This document shows, one piece after another, positions 50,253 through 60,681 of a stretch of DNA of 64,000 nucleotides; position 1 is the first letter of the stretch; each line of letters opens with the position of its first letter. The position numbers were made by a program, and so were the translations under genes. Source of the DNA: Rostrohypoxylon terebratum (taxonomy: Eukaryota; Ascomycota; Sordariomycetes; Xylariales; Hypoxylaceae); assembly GCA_022497145.1 (NCBI GenBank), contig MU385858.1:310001-374000 (forward strand), read 5' to 3'. The notes under the pieces are model-generated. The model had not been told where the DNA came from, ran no database searches, and worked only from the letters and a program-made list of their open reading frames with translations.

Positions 50253-52268
50253 ATGCCACTACCAAGCGGGAAATGGCAGCTCGTCTGCTTGACTTTGGTT
50301 AATTCTGGTACACCCCCAAATCTCACCGCCATGTCGTGGACATAGAGAGTGACTTCTGATAGTGTCTTTGGCGCACTTTGGCTACGACCAGGTCTGGCTA
50401 CCACCTACCATGCTCGTCGCTGGAAGATTAGCTCACGCCCCATGTCAGGGAATCTTTGCAGGTGCTCTCATATCGGCTGATTTCCTCGAGACATTTCCAG
50501 AAACAAAAGAACCAGGTATCTCGGGCATTACATCAAGCTGTTTCGCTGTGGGTCATGACCGTCGACATTGCCAATCGCGGATGCTGACCGTTGCATAAGC
50601 TCGGTGCCTTCTTTGGTTGTCTTGCGTCGTTCTCACTTGGTGACAGACTAGGACGGAAACAGTCTATCTATGCTGGACTCGTTGTCAATGTCGTTGGCGT
50701 CGTCTTGCAGATTACAGCTTACCATTTGCCTCAGATGATAGTCGGCCGGCTCATCAATGGGTTTGGTAGTAGGTTATCCCCTTGACTCCCGTAATCCCTC
50801 ATCCTCCCCTATCTACTTGCCACGGAGCCGAAGGACCACCGAAGCCTTGACAGATTGGATAACTCCAGATAACTACAATTTATTACGTACTAATCTCTTA
50901 CTCAAGTGGGTATCACGTCTTCGATTTGCCCTGTATTCATGGCGGAGGCCTCCCCATCTCACATTAGGGGCAAACTTGTCGTCCTAGGCTCACTCTGCAA
51001 CACCGTGGGATTCTGCTTAGCGAATTGGATGAACTACGCCCTGTTCAACGACGACGGGCCATTCCAGTGGCGATTTCCTTTAACTTTCCAACTGGTATTC
51101 CCATTCATCGTAGTGTCATTTCTCCCTTTCACCGTTGAGTCGCCGCGATGGCTCGTGCTACGAGGAAGATTCGAGGAGGCTCGAGTCACACTTGCCAGAC
51201 TTCGAGGAACGGTATATGATCTCAACGATCAAAACTTGAACGATGATATCAGATCAATCCAGAAGGCACTCGAGCGGGAGAAATTAGCTCGCGTATCCCC
51301 GGTAGACGCCTTACTCTGCAGAGACCCCTTGCGTACTGCTCGCCGGTTATTGCTTAGGCAGGTTGTCCTATAGATATTAGTGGATCGGCAACCGCGACGC
51401 TGACACTTATAAAGCTGTGGGACTCAACTGATGCAACAGTTTAGTGGCATCAATGCTCTTGGATATTACCTTCCCACCCTCCTGATCGAATCAGTCGGGG
51501 TTTCTAGCTCATATGCAAGGTTACTGGCCGGAGCAAATGCCAGCCTATACTTAGGAGCGGCTTTTCTGTGCCTGGTTCTTATCGACCTAGTTGGGAGACG
51601 CAAGTATAGCCACGATACCCTTCTCCACTCGTTCATTGGTGTATAGGCTCTTACACACCCATAGGCTTATGATGTACGGCTCTATCGTCATGGGATCATG
51701 TTACCTTATTGCCGCAATCACACTAAGAGAGGCGAATCTTCGTCCGGAACGGAAGGCAGCTTTTGGTAAGGTAACTGTTGCCATGTTCTTCCTTTATTAT
51801 TTCTCCTACGGAACAAGTTTTGCTAAGGTCCCTTGGGTATACAATTCTGAGATCAATAGCCTTGGGTGGCGTACCAGAGGAGCCGCTGCCGCCACTGCGA
51901 CAAACTGGATAAGCGGATTTGTCATAGTCCAGTTCACGAAAGCCGGAGTGGACAACCTAGGATGGGGATTCTACCTTCGTAAGGGCTTTTTTATCTACTA
52001 TATGAATCAACAAAAGCTAACATCACCTATTACATAAGTCTTCGCGGGATTTTGTTGGCCATTCTTGCCGATTATTTTCTTATTTTACCCAGAAACCTCA
52101 CGCCGAACCCTCGAAGATATGGACGAGATGTTTAAACGTCATGACAACCTTTTGGTCTTTCGGGACAAGATCCTTACACAACGAAATCGCCCACAGGCAT
52201 TCATTGAAGCCGAGCAGGAACGTATCGCTGAATTCTCTGTCCCTATAGAGGAGTCTCAGGGCGTCTAA
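50253..52268 (+). CDS. MFS sugar transporter (fungal sugar-porter family)
   Basis: A proton-coupled hexose-type permease of the plasma membrane, by family. Eight exons (50253-50307, 50363-50391, 50449-50547, 50600-50768, 50907-51357, 51415-51603, 51665-51978, 52039-52268) give 511 residues, a normal length with about 12 membrane helices. Signature motifs run across the joints: FGYDQG, LGDRLGRK, GRLINGFGMG, ESPRWL, QQFSGINALGYYLP, LVGRRK and FYPETSRRTLEDMDEMF. Intron 51358-51414 uses a GC donor (TTAG|GCAGGT); it is the only junction that restores CGTQLMQQF. Intron 50392-50448 (57 nt) has no stop and can be read through. Three acceptors are AAG. The substrate cannot be read from the sequence. 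A Zn2Cys6 regulator diverges upstream and a HET gene follows. Confidence 0.93.
51358..51414 (+). other. GC-AG intron in the sugar transporter
   Basis: A 57-nt intron with donor TTAG|GCAGGT, branch GCTGAC and acceptor ATAAAG. The only GT alternative nearby either breaks the frame or deletes the conserved residues before QQFSGINALGYY. Confidence 0.75.
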
Positions 52269-52752
52269 GGTGTAGATAGGATAGCATCCTACATCTACTT
52301 GCGACGTGACTGCCTACTGTCGCGAATATCTGTCACGTAGCCTTAGACGTCCTTGTCTTATATCGTGTCTCCTCTCAGCAACTTATGAATTGAAGTATCG
52401 CGCCTACCTTGGTCGCCACCACCTTGTTACAACAGCGGACCACCAGATAACTTCATCTAGAAGGTACAATATATTCTATTGGAGTTTCACTCCCAGCCTT
52501 GTATCCACACTGCTAAGCTATGATCGGGTTAGTGTTGCAGAATATCATGATTATGAGGCAGTGTCGTATTCCTAGGCACACCAATCAGACCCATAAACGT
52601 TTCTTTCAGCTCATTTTATGCGTCACTCGGTAGACACGAAACTGGACATAGACATAACTTAATAAGAAGAGATGTAAATGACATAAACATCTACCAACTG
52701 AGACTCGAGCGAATTCTTAATCTCTCCCAAACGAAAAAAAAGGGCATCTGGC
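52269..52752. other. Short intergenic region, transporter to HET gene
   Basis: No gene is seen. It holds the transporter 3' end and the HET-gene promoter; both genes point the same way. Confidence 0.6.
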
Positions 52753-55082
52753 ATGAGTCTCCGTGATCTATGTGGATGCCTTGGGAGGAGTCCTCGATCC
52801 TCATCCACAGTTATGTCGACGACCTCTCGATACTCGATACTTTGTGATAGATGTAAGGCCCTGGAGCTAGACGACGTCGCAATCGGAGGATTCGCCTCAA
52901 CTGGAGAAGATGGACAGGAATTCCTCAAGCTCGACGAAGACGACCGATGGAAGGACATAGACATCGACTATTACCTACAGGACATATATCCAGCCTTGCG
53001 TAACATAAGGAAGTCTGCCTCTAAGGGATGCGAGTTCTGCGCCCTACTCAGAGACTCCATACTATCTCCCGAATTCAAAGAAACCCTCGCGGCGAACGAT
53101 ATCGCCCCGTCGGCCCCATTTTCCTTCGAGATAAAATTGAATTATCGCTGGAAAAGTGATTCTTTAGCCGATAACTATGAGCGTAACCGCGGTCTCGGAT
53201 CGCTGGAAGCCACTCTCTTTATGAAGACTGAAGACGGTAACAACGACCTTCCCCCCGATAACGCGTATTGGTACATTCTAACGTTGTCAATACAGGATTT
53301 GACATCCTTTATACATTTAAATTCGCGATTGAGTCTACACCTCTCTTAGGCGGCGATGGTAGAAATTCCGATTCTTCCCTCGCAACTCAGAGGTTATGCG
53401 AGAAATGGCTTCGTCTTAGAGTGAACAAGATCGGGCACATTCTTACCGAAGAGAGAGTTGCGTGGTTGAAAGGCGAGCTGGACCGATTTGCAGAGAAACA
53501 GAACCCGCCGCAACAACCTAGCTTCATACCCACGCGGCTGATCCAGGTCGACTGCGACGTGCCGCGGCTTGTCCTAAAAGACGATGTCTTGAAATCGCGC
53601 ACCGAGCCTATTAGATACGCAGCGCTAAGCTACTGCTGGGGCAACAGGGAAGAAGCACTCAGCCAGTATAAGACTACTAAGTCCACCCTCAAAGCTAGGC
53701 TCTCAGGTTTCGAGGCTCGCAAGATGAGTAAAATTCTCTGCGACGCCATTTATACGGCGCGAGCATTGTCGATGTCGTATATTTGGGTAGACGCGCTCTG
53801 TATCATTCAAGATGACATCCAAGACTGGGAGAAGGAATCGATTCAGATGGGTCGTATATACGAGAACGCACACGTCACGTTTTTCACGTTAGCTTCGAAC
53901 TCCTGCACGCAAGGTTTCCTGGAGCGACAACCGGCACTGCTAAGAATACCGTTCCGATCCAAGATCAACCCTCAGATCGAAGGAGCGTGGGGCGTCCGTC
54001 TGCAGGGCATCGACTCGCGCTTGTCTGTGCTCAACGACGATTTGTACATCAATAAGGACCTCGCAACGAGCAACTGGGGAAAACGCGGATGGACGTACCA
54101 AGAACAGGCTCTGTCGAAAGCGTGTATTTGGTTCGGCACCTCTCGCATTCATTTTTTGTGTCCCGAGTGGTCTTATACGGAAGGAGACGCCGTCCGGTCC
54201 CGTGCCTTGCCGCACTTCCAACTAGATCACCTCAACGTCCCCGACAAGCATGCCGACTCACTCTGTTGGAACTGGTACGCTGTTGTCGTGGAGCAGTTCA
54301 CCGAGCGACTCTTCACGAATTGGACAGACCTCTTCCCAGCCTTATCCGGTCTCGCGCAGAATTTCCATAAAACGCTCGGCGGCGAGTACTTGGCGGGGAT
54401 CTGGTCGATAGATTTACATAAAAGCCTCTGGTTCTCTTGCGTGAAACACCCTACACCCAGCTTTTCCGCGTTGTTGGAACAATTGACGCATCCTGAGGTT
54501 TATATCGCACCAACGTGGAGTTGGGCCAGCCGACGGGGCGTAACGTACCATTCGCGGAGTCCCATATATAGGCCTGACCTATATATGCATTACTTTTATA
54601 AGAATATCCGGAAGGCCTACCACAAATATGAGAGCGGGATGGTAACAGCAGGTATTGACCCATATGGCAGGCTTAAGAGCGGCTCTTTGAAGATTACTGG
54701 CAGAACGCTCGATCTTCAGATATCACCAGAGAAGGTTCGCAAGCCCGAAATTGACGATGGCGAATTTGTCGTGGATAGCGAAGATCGCGCCATCGTTCGC
54801 TTTGAATGCGATTGGGCTGGAAGTATAACTGATGTTGGAAACCATGTGGTTCTTCTGTTGCTTGGCCACACCACGGACGACATGCTTTTGTCTATTACTG
54901 AAGCTGAAGAGCCAGACGACGATGCGATCCCTAAGGACAGGTTAGCATACGGGTTACTGATATATCGCGCCCCCGAATCAGAAAACTTTTATAGGATTGG
55001 CTTGTTTTGGTCCAATTTCAATGATGGATATGGTACCGCCTTGTTTAGGGGCCGTGAAGAGAGGGAGATAGTACTAATATGA
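52753..55082 (+). CDS. HET-domain (heterokaryon incompatibility) protein
   Basis: Exons 52753-53236 and 53296-55082 (59-nt intron with a TCTAAC branch) give 756 residues. The N-terminal third has the usual pre-HET pattern, with paired cysteines (LCDRC; GCEFCALL). The HET domain begins near residue 268 with YAALSYCWG, continues through IWVDALCIIQDD, then WEKESIQMGRIYENA, and ends near the CTQGFLERQ segment; RGWTYQEQ follows. HET domains are related to TIR folds and, in studied members, trigger death of incompatible heterokaryotic cells; most family members are uncharacterised, so the actual role here is open. No partner domain (WD40, NACHT or ankyrin) is present. An internal ATG at 52813 is an alternative start; 52753 has G at -3. 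A frame that would skip the intron stops after 198 residues. Confidence 0.94.
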
Positions 55083-55515
55083 GTGCATGGCTTGATGAAT
55101 TTGTTACCCCAAGTAACAAACTGTTGGCAGACCCATAAATACATTCCGGGTCACCATGGAAAACACCTAATACCCGACACACCTAGAACGTGACCCTTTG
55201 TTTCATATTTACTAGTCAAAAAAGTAGCTAGATCGATTCTTCGAATGACTTGCGATGGCTCGGTAGTTGGCAGACTTCGACCTATCTCTCTCGATGTTCT
55301 AACCACTGCGGAGGTTCGTCCGGGAGGTTTCTATTCCAGCAGTCTCTGATGAACTGTAACCGCGCCCAGTGTTGCCATACATATTAGTACATACAGAAGT
55401 TCGCGAACGGACAAACCGTGACTTTCCCCAATTTGAAACCGTCTTTCCGAACGCCAACAACCCTTGGTGGATTGTGAATGCATATTTTCTTACACTGTAT
55501 TCCGTATACACATCG
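55083..55515. other. Convergent intergenic region, HET gene and VMA16
   Basis: This spacer is shared by the 3' ends of the two convergent genes. Nothing else is recognised. Confidence 0.6.
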
Positions 55516-56354
55516 TCACGATGAGAGTACACCGAAGTCGTCTGCCTTTCCGGATACGAGGAGACCGATGATCAAACCGAAGAGACCAAGGACGGAACTG
55601 AAAATTTCGATGACAAGAATCTTGACAAAACTAATGACTCCAGTTAGCTTAACTCGTAACCGGTGAGGACAAGTCTGAATATACAGGGAAGGGTCCGCAG
55701 CGTCAGCCAGAGCAGCTCCACTGCCGTTGATGCCGACGGCAATACCGCACACCAGGTTACATCCTCCAACAGTCACACCAGCCCAGAACAAGGCAAAGCC
55801 TGTGTAGTAGGCATTGGCATCGAAAGTTTCGTAAGGGCTCGCGTAGATGACGTGAGAGGAGAATACGATGGCCATGATGACACCGTAGATGGCGACGACT
55901 TCGCAGAAGATGATGGAGATTAGGTTTTTCGTTCGAATTCGCGGCGCCTTTACACCACCTCCGAGAATGGACGAGCCCGTGATGAAGATACCCCTGAATA
56001 AAAAAAATTAATCGCGTCGAGCTTGGTGAGATGTAATCTATGAGTCGTACCATGCTGCACCAACAACTGATAATCCAATGCAAAGTGCGATTCCTAGGTC
56101 TGCCCATACATATGGCGATATGGATTCGAGGAAAGCTCCGACCTAGATAACAACAATTAGGATTTGATCGAACGGGTCATTGTAGTCTCCATATCGGAAC
56201 GAACATTGAATTTTTCACCACTTCCGGTGAAGAGCATATCTATATATGGTCAGCCATGGACTCAGGGTGTCCTCTTCGAACTCCTCAACATACAAAGACC
56301 GACGACGGTTATAAATGAGGATAAACCCCCAGCGCTATAGGTTAAGGCGCCCAT
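55516..56354 (-). CDS. VMA16: V-type proton ATPase proteolipid subunit c''
   Basis: A subunit of the membrane V0 ring that carries protons into vacuoles and other acidic compartments. Five exons, complement of 56294-56354, 56205-56239, 56051-56142, 55685-55993 and 55516-55630, give 203 residues. The short first exon encodes MGALTYSAGG and part of helix 1; the joins restore YMLFTG, SPYVWADLGIALCIGLSVVGAAWGIF and ADPSLFVKILVIE, which are characteristic of Vma16. Glu94 in IIFCEVVAIYG matches the essential proton-carrying glutamate of yeast Vma16; Glu174 lies in LVIEIF. Intron 4 (55631-55684, 54 nt) is in frame and stop-free, so retention would insert 18 residues between helices. Intron 2 has a weak GTTCGT donor. 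The gene is head-to-head with ARC1. Confidence 0.95.
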
Positions 56355-56914
56355 CTCGGAAAGATTGGAAGGTTATTCGCTCGATTTGTTCGATGGTCGT
56401 AGGATGTTCGGCTACTTCTGACGGGGTTAGGGGTTCATGAAAACAGCTCGACGGAGCTTGGAAGATGGAAAAAGTCGCGAATGACAAATTGACGTTTATG
56501 GTTTACTAGTAGGCTTCTTTCCTTCTGTACTGCTGTACTGCTGTAAGCTTGGGGTTACACTTGGACCCGTACACCCGCGCGTAACCTCAATTCGAACGCG
56601 GTCCGACGTAACTCCGGCGTTTTGAACCATTTATGCAATTAAACGCAGAAAATTCAATTATCATAAATATTCAACCAATGAGTAGATTACATAACAGTCA
56701 CCCCGCCAAGTGGGTGAGTCAATTGAATGGAGGGGCATTTCAAAACTCCCAGCTTCAAAAAAATTCGTTAAGCCCCTCTTCGTTTGACACCATAATCAGA
56801 TACTCTTTTTCTGCGGCACTATCTGAGTCGTCGCAGTCAGCTCAAATTTTCAAGCTGTTACTATCTCGTATTCTCCGCCCTCTTTCACGAGGCAACTTTT
56901 CCCGGACATTCGCC
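56355..56914. promoter_or_regulatory. Shared divergent promoter of VMA16 and ARC1
   Basis: About 560 bp separate the two start codons, which point away from each other, so one bidirectional promoter region is likely. It contains a GC-rich stretch with CACCCGCGCG near 56571-56582. From 56633 the ARC1 reading frame is already open with upstream in-frame ATGs at 56633 and 56678. Confidence 0.6.
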
Positions 56915-58123
56915 ATGGCTGCCCTAGATTCCCAGAAGCTCTCTTCCACCGAAGAGACTGAAGTCCAGCAATGGATCACCACGTCCGAGCGACTCAAGAG
57001 TTCCCCATCCGACACCTCCATCCTGGACAAGCTTAACTCCCACCTCACCTCCCGAACCACTCTACTCGGAACCAAGCCCTCTAAGGCTGACGTTGCCATT
57101 TACGAGTCCTTGGCTCCCGCCGTTAAGTCGTGGACCCCCGAGCAGCGCACGGGCGAGAAGGGCCACCCCCACATCCTGCGACATCTCGACTTCGTCCAGA
57201 ACTCCGGCATCTTCGATTTGAGCGTTAGCGACGCGGATAAGATCAAGCTCGACCCCGAAGAGATCCTCTACGTCAAACCTCCCACCGATGCCAAGGCCGA
57301 GAAGGAGCGCTTGAAGAAGGAGAAGGCTGCGGCAGCAGCAGCAGCTGCTGGCGGAGCTACTGCGACTGTTGCCGACCGAACGAAGGCCGCCGCCGAGACT
57401 GTCAAGGAAGCAGCAGTCGAAGCAAAGGACAAGGCCGCGGCGGCTGTTGGTGCTGCTGGCGCTGATAAGCCTAAGAAGGAGAAGAAAGAGAAGGCACCTA
57501 AACCCCAGAAGGCCCCCGCCGCCCCCAAGGCGCTGTCGCCCAACCAGATCGAGATAAGGGTAGGCCACATCCTGAAGGCTATCAAGCACCCGGAAGCCGA
57601 CAGCCTGTTCGTTTCGACAATTGCCATCGGCGACCCAGCTGGCTATGAGGATACGGTCGAGTACGAGGGCCAGGTCTGCCGAACCATCTGCTCTGGCTTG
57701 AACGGCGTGGTACCTCTGGAGGAGATGCAGAACCGCAGGGTTGTCATCGTGGCCAACTTGAAGCCTGTCAAGATGCGCGGAATTAAGTCTTCCGGTATGG
57801 TTTTGTGCGCGTCGCCCAGATTGAAGGAGGGCGAAGTGGACGACCACAAGGGACCTTTCGAACTCCTTGCCCCGCCTCTCGATGCCAAGGTTGGCGAGCG
57901 CTTGACCTTCCAGGGCTACGACGGCGAACCTGAGGGTATTCTCAACCCCAAGAAAAAGATCTGGGAGACTCTATCTCCTGGGTTCAGCACAACAGAGAAT
58001 TTGGAAGTGGTGTTTAATGGTAGCTTGGTCAAGGAAGTGGGTAAAGAGGACGTTGGAAAGCTTGTCTCGGCTAGCGGAGGCGTATGCACAGTTCAAAGCT
58101 TGAAGGATGCCCCAGTACGATAA
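56915..58123 (+). CDS. ARC1: Arc1-type tRNA-binding aminoacylation cofactor (G4 nucleic acid-binding protein)
   Basis: In yeast, Arc1 holds methionyl- and glutamyl-tRNA synthetases in a cytosolic complex and presents tRNA to them. This single exon encodes 402 residues from ATG 56915, which has a strong start context (GCCATGG). Residues 1-~125 match the GST-C-like binding region. Residues ~138-205 are an Ala/Lys-rich linker (KAEKERLKKEKAA, KPKKEKKEK) expected to bind RNA. The C-terminal OB-fold tRNA-binding domain begins at IEIRVGHILKAIKHPEADSL and contains VANLKPVKMRGIKSSGM, followed by the EMAPII-like tail. The frame stays open upstream to ATG 56633, which would add 94 residues ending in an Arg-rich stretch (LSRILRPLSRG) like a mitochondrial presequence. 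No break is seen. Confidence 0.94.
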   Translation: MAALDSQKLSSTEETEVQQWITTSERLKSSPSDTSILDKLNSHLTSRTTLLGTKPSKADVAIYESLAPAVKSWTPEQRTGEKGHPHILRHLDFVQNSGIFDLSVSDADKIKLDPEEILYVKPPTDAKAEKERLKKEKAAAAAAAAGGATATVADRTKAAAETVKEAAVEAKDKAAAAVGAAGADKPKKEKKEKAPKPQKAPAAPKALSPNQIEIRVGHILKAIKHPEADSLFVSTIAIGDPAGYEDTVEYEGQVCRTICSGLNGVVPLEEMQNRRVVIVANLKPVKMRGIKSSGMVLCASPRLKEGEVDDHKGPFELLAPPLDAKVGERLTFQGYDGEPEGILNPKKKIWETLSPGFSTTENLEVVFNGSLVKEVGKEDVGKLVSASGGVCTVQSLKDAPVR

Positions 58124-58253
58124 TCAGGTAAAATCACACAAGATTCGGCGAATTGGCCAATCAAATACGAGATGAAATTCAGCTAGATTCAGAACCACTA
58201 ACTACAACTCCTTCTTCCATCAATTGTCTATTCTACTGTCCACGTCGAATTTT

Positions 58254-58862
58254 CTAGTTACCGGGAGTGTTCCACGGCGCCGTCTCAATCGTTTGGGACG
58301 TGATAGTAGGAGTGCCAGCGCAGCCAGTGGTGTAGGTGATCCACTGGGTCGGGATGGGGCACTCGGCGCAGGTCGGGCAGGCACCATTCGACACGTACGA
58401 TGTCGTGGTGGTCGGGCAGCAGTCAGTAGCACACGGAACTGTTACACTGGAAACCTTGATGATCTCGGGACAGATCCGATCCGTTGGCTGAGCCGGACAC
58501 GACAAGATCGGGCACGTAGCTATGTTCGCATGAGCAACGGAGTTCTTAATTTCCAATGCATCTGAAAGTGGGGACTTACAGGACTGGACCGTGCGGGTGT
58601 AGGTGTAGCATTCGTGAGTCTTCACCCAGGCCGTGGTGTGCTCAAAGTCATCCATCGTCGTGGAGCAGTGTCCCGGAACCGTAGTCGGTGTAGAGACCGG
58701 TGAGATAGGTCCTCTTTGGGGCACAGCTGTGGCTACATTGCTACATCATGGTATTAGTCCGGACTCCGATGTGCGTCGACCAAATGGGTGCCTGTGGCTT
58801 GCTTACCAGAGAGCTAGCAGCGCGGTGGCCGTAGATACAAAGATGCGAGATGAGAACAACAT
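58254..58862 (-). CDS. Small Thr/Cys-rich secreted protein
   Basis: Three exons, complement of 58807-58862, 58580-58740 and 58254-58519 (introns 66 and 60 nt), encode 160 residues. A signal peptide is formed across the first joint (MLFSSRIFVSTATALLAL, then CNVATA). The mature protein has many cysteines in a Thr/Pro-rich background (HECYTYT, TCPILSC, ATDCCPTTTT, ACPTCAEC), which implies a secreted disulphide-bonded or wall-associated protein. There is no C-terminal hydrophobic tail, so it is unlikely to be GPI-anchored. I do not recognise a named family. It is convergent with ARC1, with only 130 bp between stop codons. Confidence 0.86.
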
Positions 58863-60681
58863 CGTGGATATGTACTGCTGACTAGATCTGCTGTTTGATA
58901 GATTGTACCGTACCGATGATGAGACAATTGAATCGAGTTTCGACGTGATTGCTTTTCGAAGGAGAGAGCGCATCCAACTCTTATATAATGAAATAAGATC
59001 GACGTCACTTTTTTTCCCATTCAATGTTTGTCACTCCATCGTCCCTGCCATCTCTCTCCACTGCCAAGCCGTAATAACAAGAAAGCACGAGGCAGGCCAA
59101 GGGGGGCTTGGGGCTGACTTTGACCAGAAGATCGCTCTTGCTCAAATGAGATTTAAGATTGAAGGACTGGAAGTACATGTACATCTTTCTCGGCCGCCAC
59201 TGTCGGGTTGTACAGAGAATCCTACTATTTACCTCTTTCGTCGATGCCATCGATGTCATCGATATCCTAGACCGTGCCAATTGCGACCATATCAGCCATG
59301 TCAGCGCCTCTGCCTCGATATCCCTAGTGTTACGATTCTATCTTTTACGCCCAGCTACCCTATGTCAAAGACCACGCGATGTGAGGTGCGATTGTGACAT
59401 GACAGCCTAAATTGATCGATGACCTTGCGCTTCATTGCCTAGTTCGGGAAAAGAAAAAAGAGAAAAAAAAAGGGCAAACAGCAAAAAAAAAAAAGAATCC
59501 TTTTCCAGACCGGGGAAAATGCTGCGATGGCATACGGGCGAGTCCATGTTACCCGTCATAAGTGCGTAAACGATATAGCCTAACTTCGCCTAACTTTTTC
59601 AGCTCTACCTACATACTAGGTACCTACGCATACATACAAAGAAGATGGATATCTCGTAATGTTCTGAAGGATCTCACCGCGTCTGATGAGCTCAGCCTTG
59701 GTCGTGCAGAGGAGCGAATCGTATAGGGAGAAAGCTTGCAGCTCCCCGCAACCTCCTCTGACCTAACCACGGTAGGAATTCAAAGGCGGCCAAGTAGCCG
59801 AGAGGCGTCCAGCCCCAAGACTCCTCCCGATCGTTTGCTCGTACTGAATACCAGTTGCATCGAGTTTACTACCGATGAGTCTCGGATAACATGCCATGAT
59901 TCTCATCCGTTACCTTTGGAATCTTCTCCATGAAGTATTATTCTCCCAAATAGTGATGACAGGTCTAAAGATAGGACCATCCCCAGATACGAGGTTCCCT
60001 CCGGCATTCTAGATTTTCTTCCGCGAGCGCTCCTATAGGTCGGTCTGCGTTCCTGCTTACCTGTAGGTACCAAAACGGCAAATAGCCTCAGCAATTCTTT
60101 GGGCGGCGGGGTTACATTGCGTCGTCCTTAACTAATGAAGCCAGTGAATGTCAGCTGACCTAATTTCGCTCCGCCGTACATGCCTCCTATATTGCTTACT
60201 TCCGTATATCTATGTGATCCGAATACGTGTTGGGCTTTATAGGCTGCGATTTTAGAACCTCCAATGTGTGATTGTGTTAGTCATAATATTGTTCGAGCCC
60301 ATTACCAACCTCAATACTAGGTATCGCGAGGTAGAATATTCAGTCACCTAGGCAGTTTTAAGACCAAGAAAATAGAAGTGGTCCGATCTTGACGATCCCC
60401 GAAGGCCTTTGTGTTGTCTTCTGAATTTGTACATCACCGGAGTGGATGGTCCTTTTTAACCCACCCATCCCGTTTTCTACCGTCTCATGAGCAGTACTAT
60501 ACAAATTTATACATGCCAAATGTGTAGCACAATGCCTCCGGACTTTTCGGTCCCCCTCCCCGCTATGCGCCATCCCGACTTTTTCTACCCCAAGACGCCT
60601 CATGATGCATTCGCTAATAATGAAGTAAGCAAGCCATTAACACTCCCGTTACACCGAGAAACAAACTCTGGCAGGGAAAAA
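58863..60681. other. Intergenic region between the secreted-protein gene and RPO41
   Basis: No gene is supported in 1.8 kb. It includes poly-A patches at about 59452-59494 and short AGGT motifs. The open frames are under 170 residues, overlap on both strands and show no domain. Confidence 0.55.

Noticed and set aside
56330..56405. tRNA-Ser-like string on the plus strand (GGTTAAGGCGCC then a TCGGAAA loop)
   Set aside because: The anticodon stem pairs poorly, there is no proper B box (GGTTCGANTCC) or acceptor stem, and on the other strand the same bases encode the start of VMA16 (MGALTYSAG).
57062..57847. 261-residue minus-strand frame opposite ARC1
   Set aside because: It is the antisense shadow of the codon-biased ARC1 coding region.
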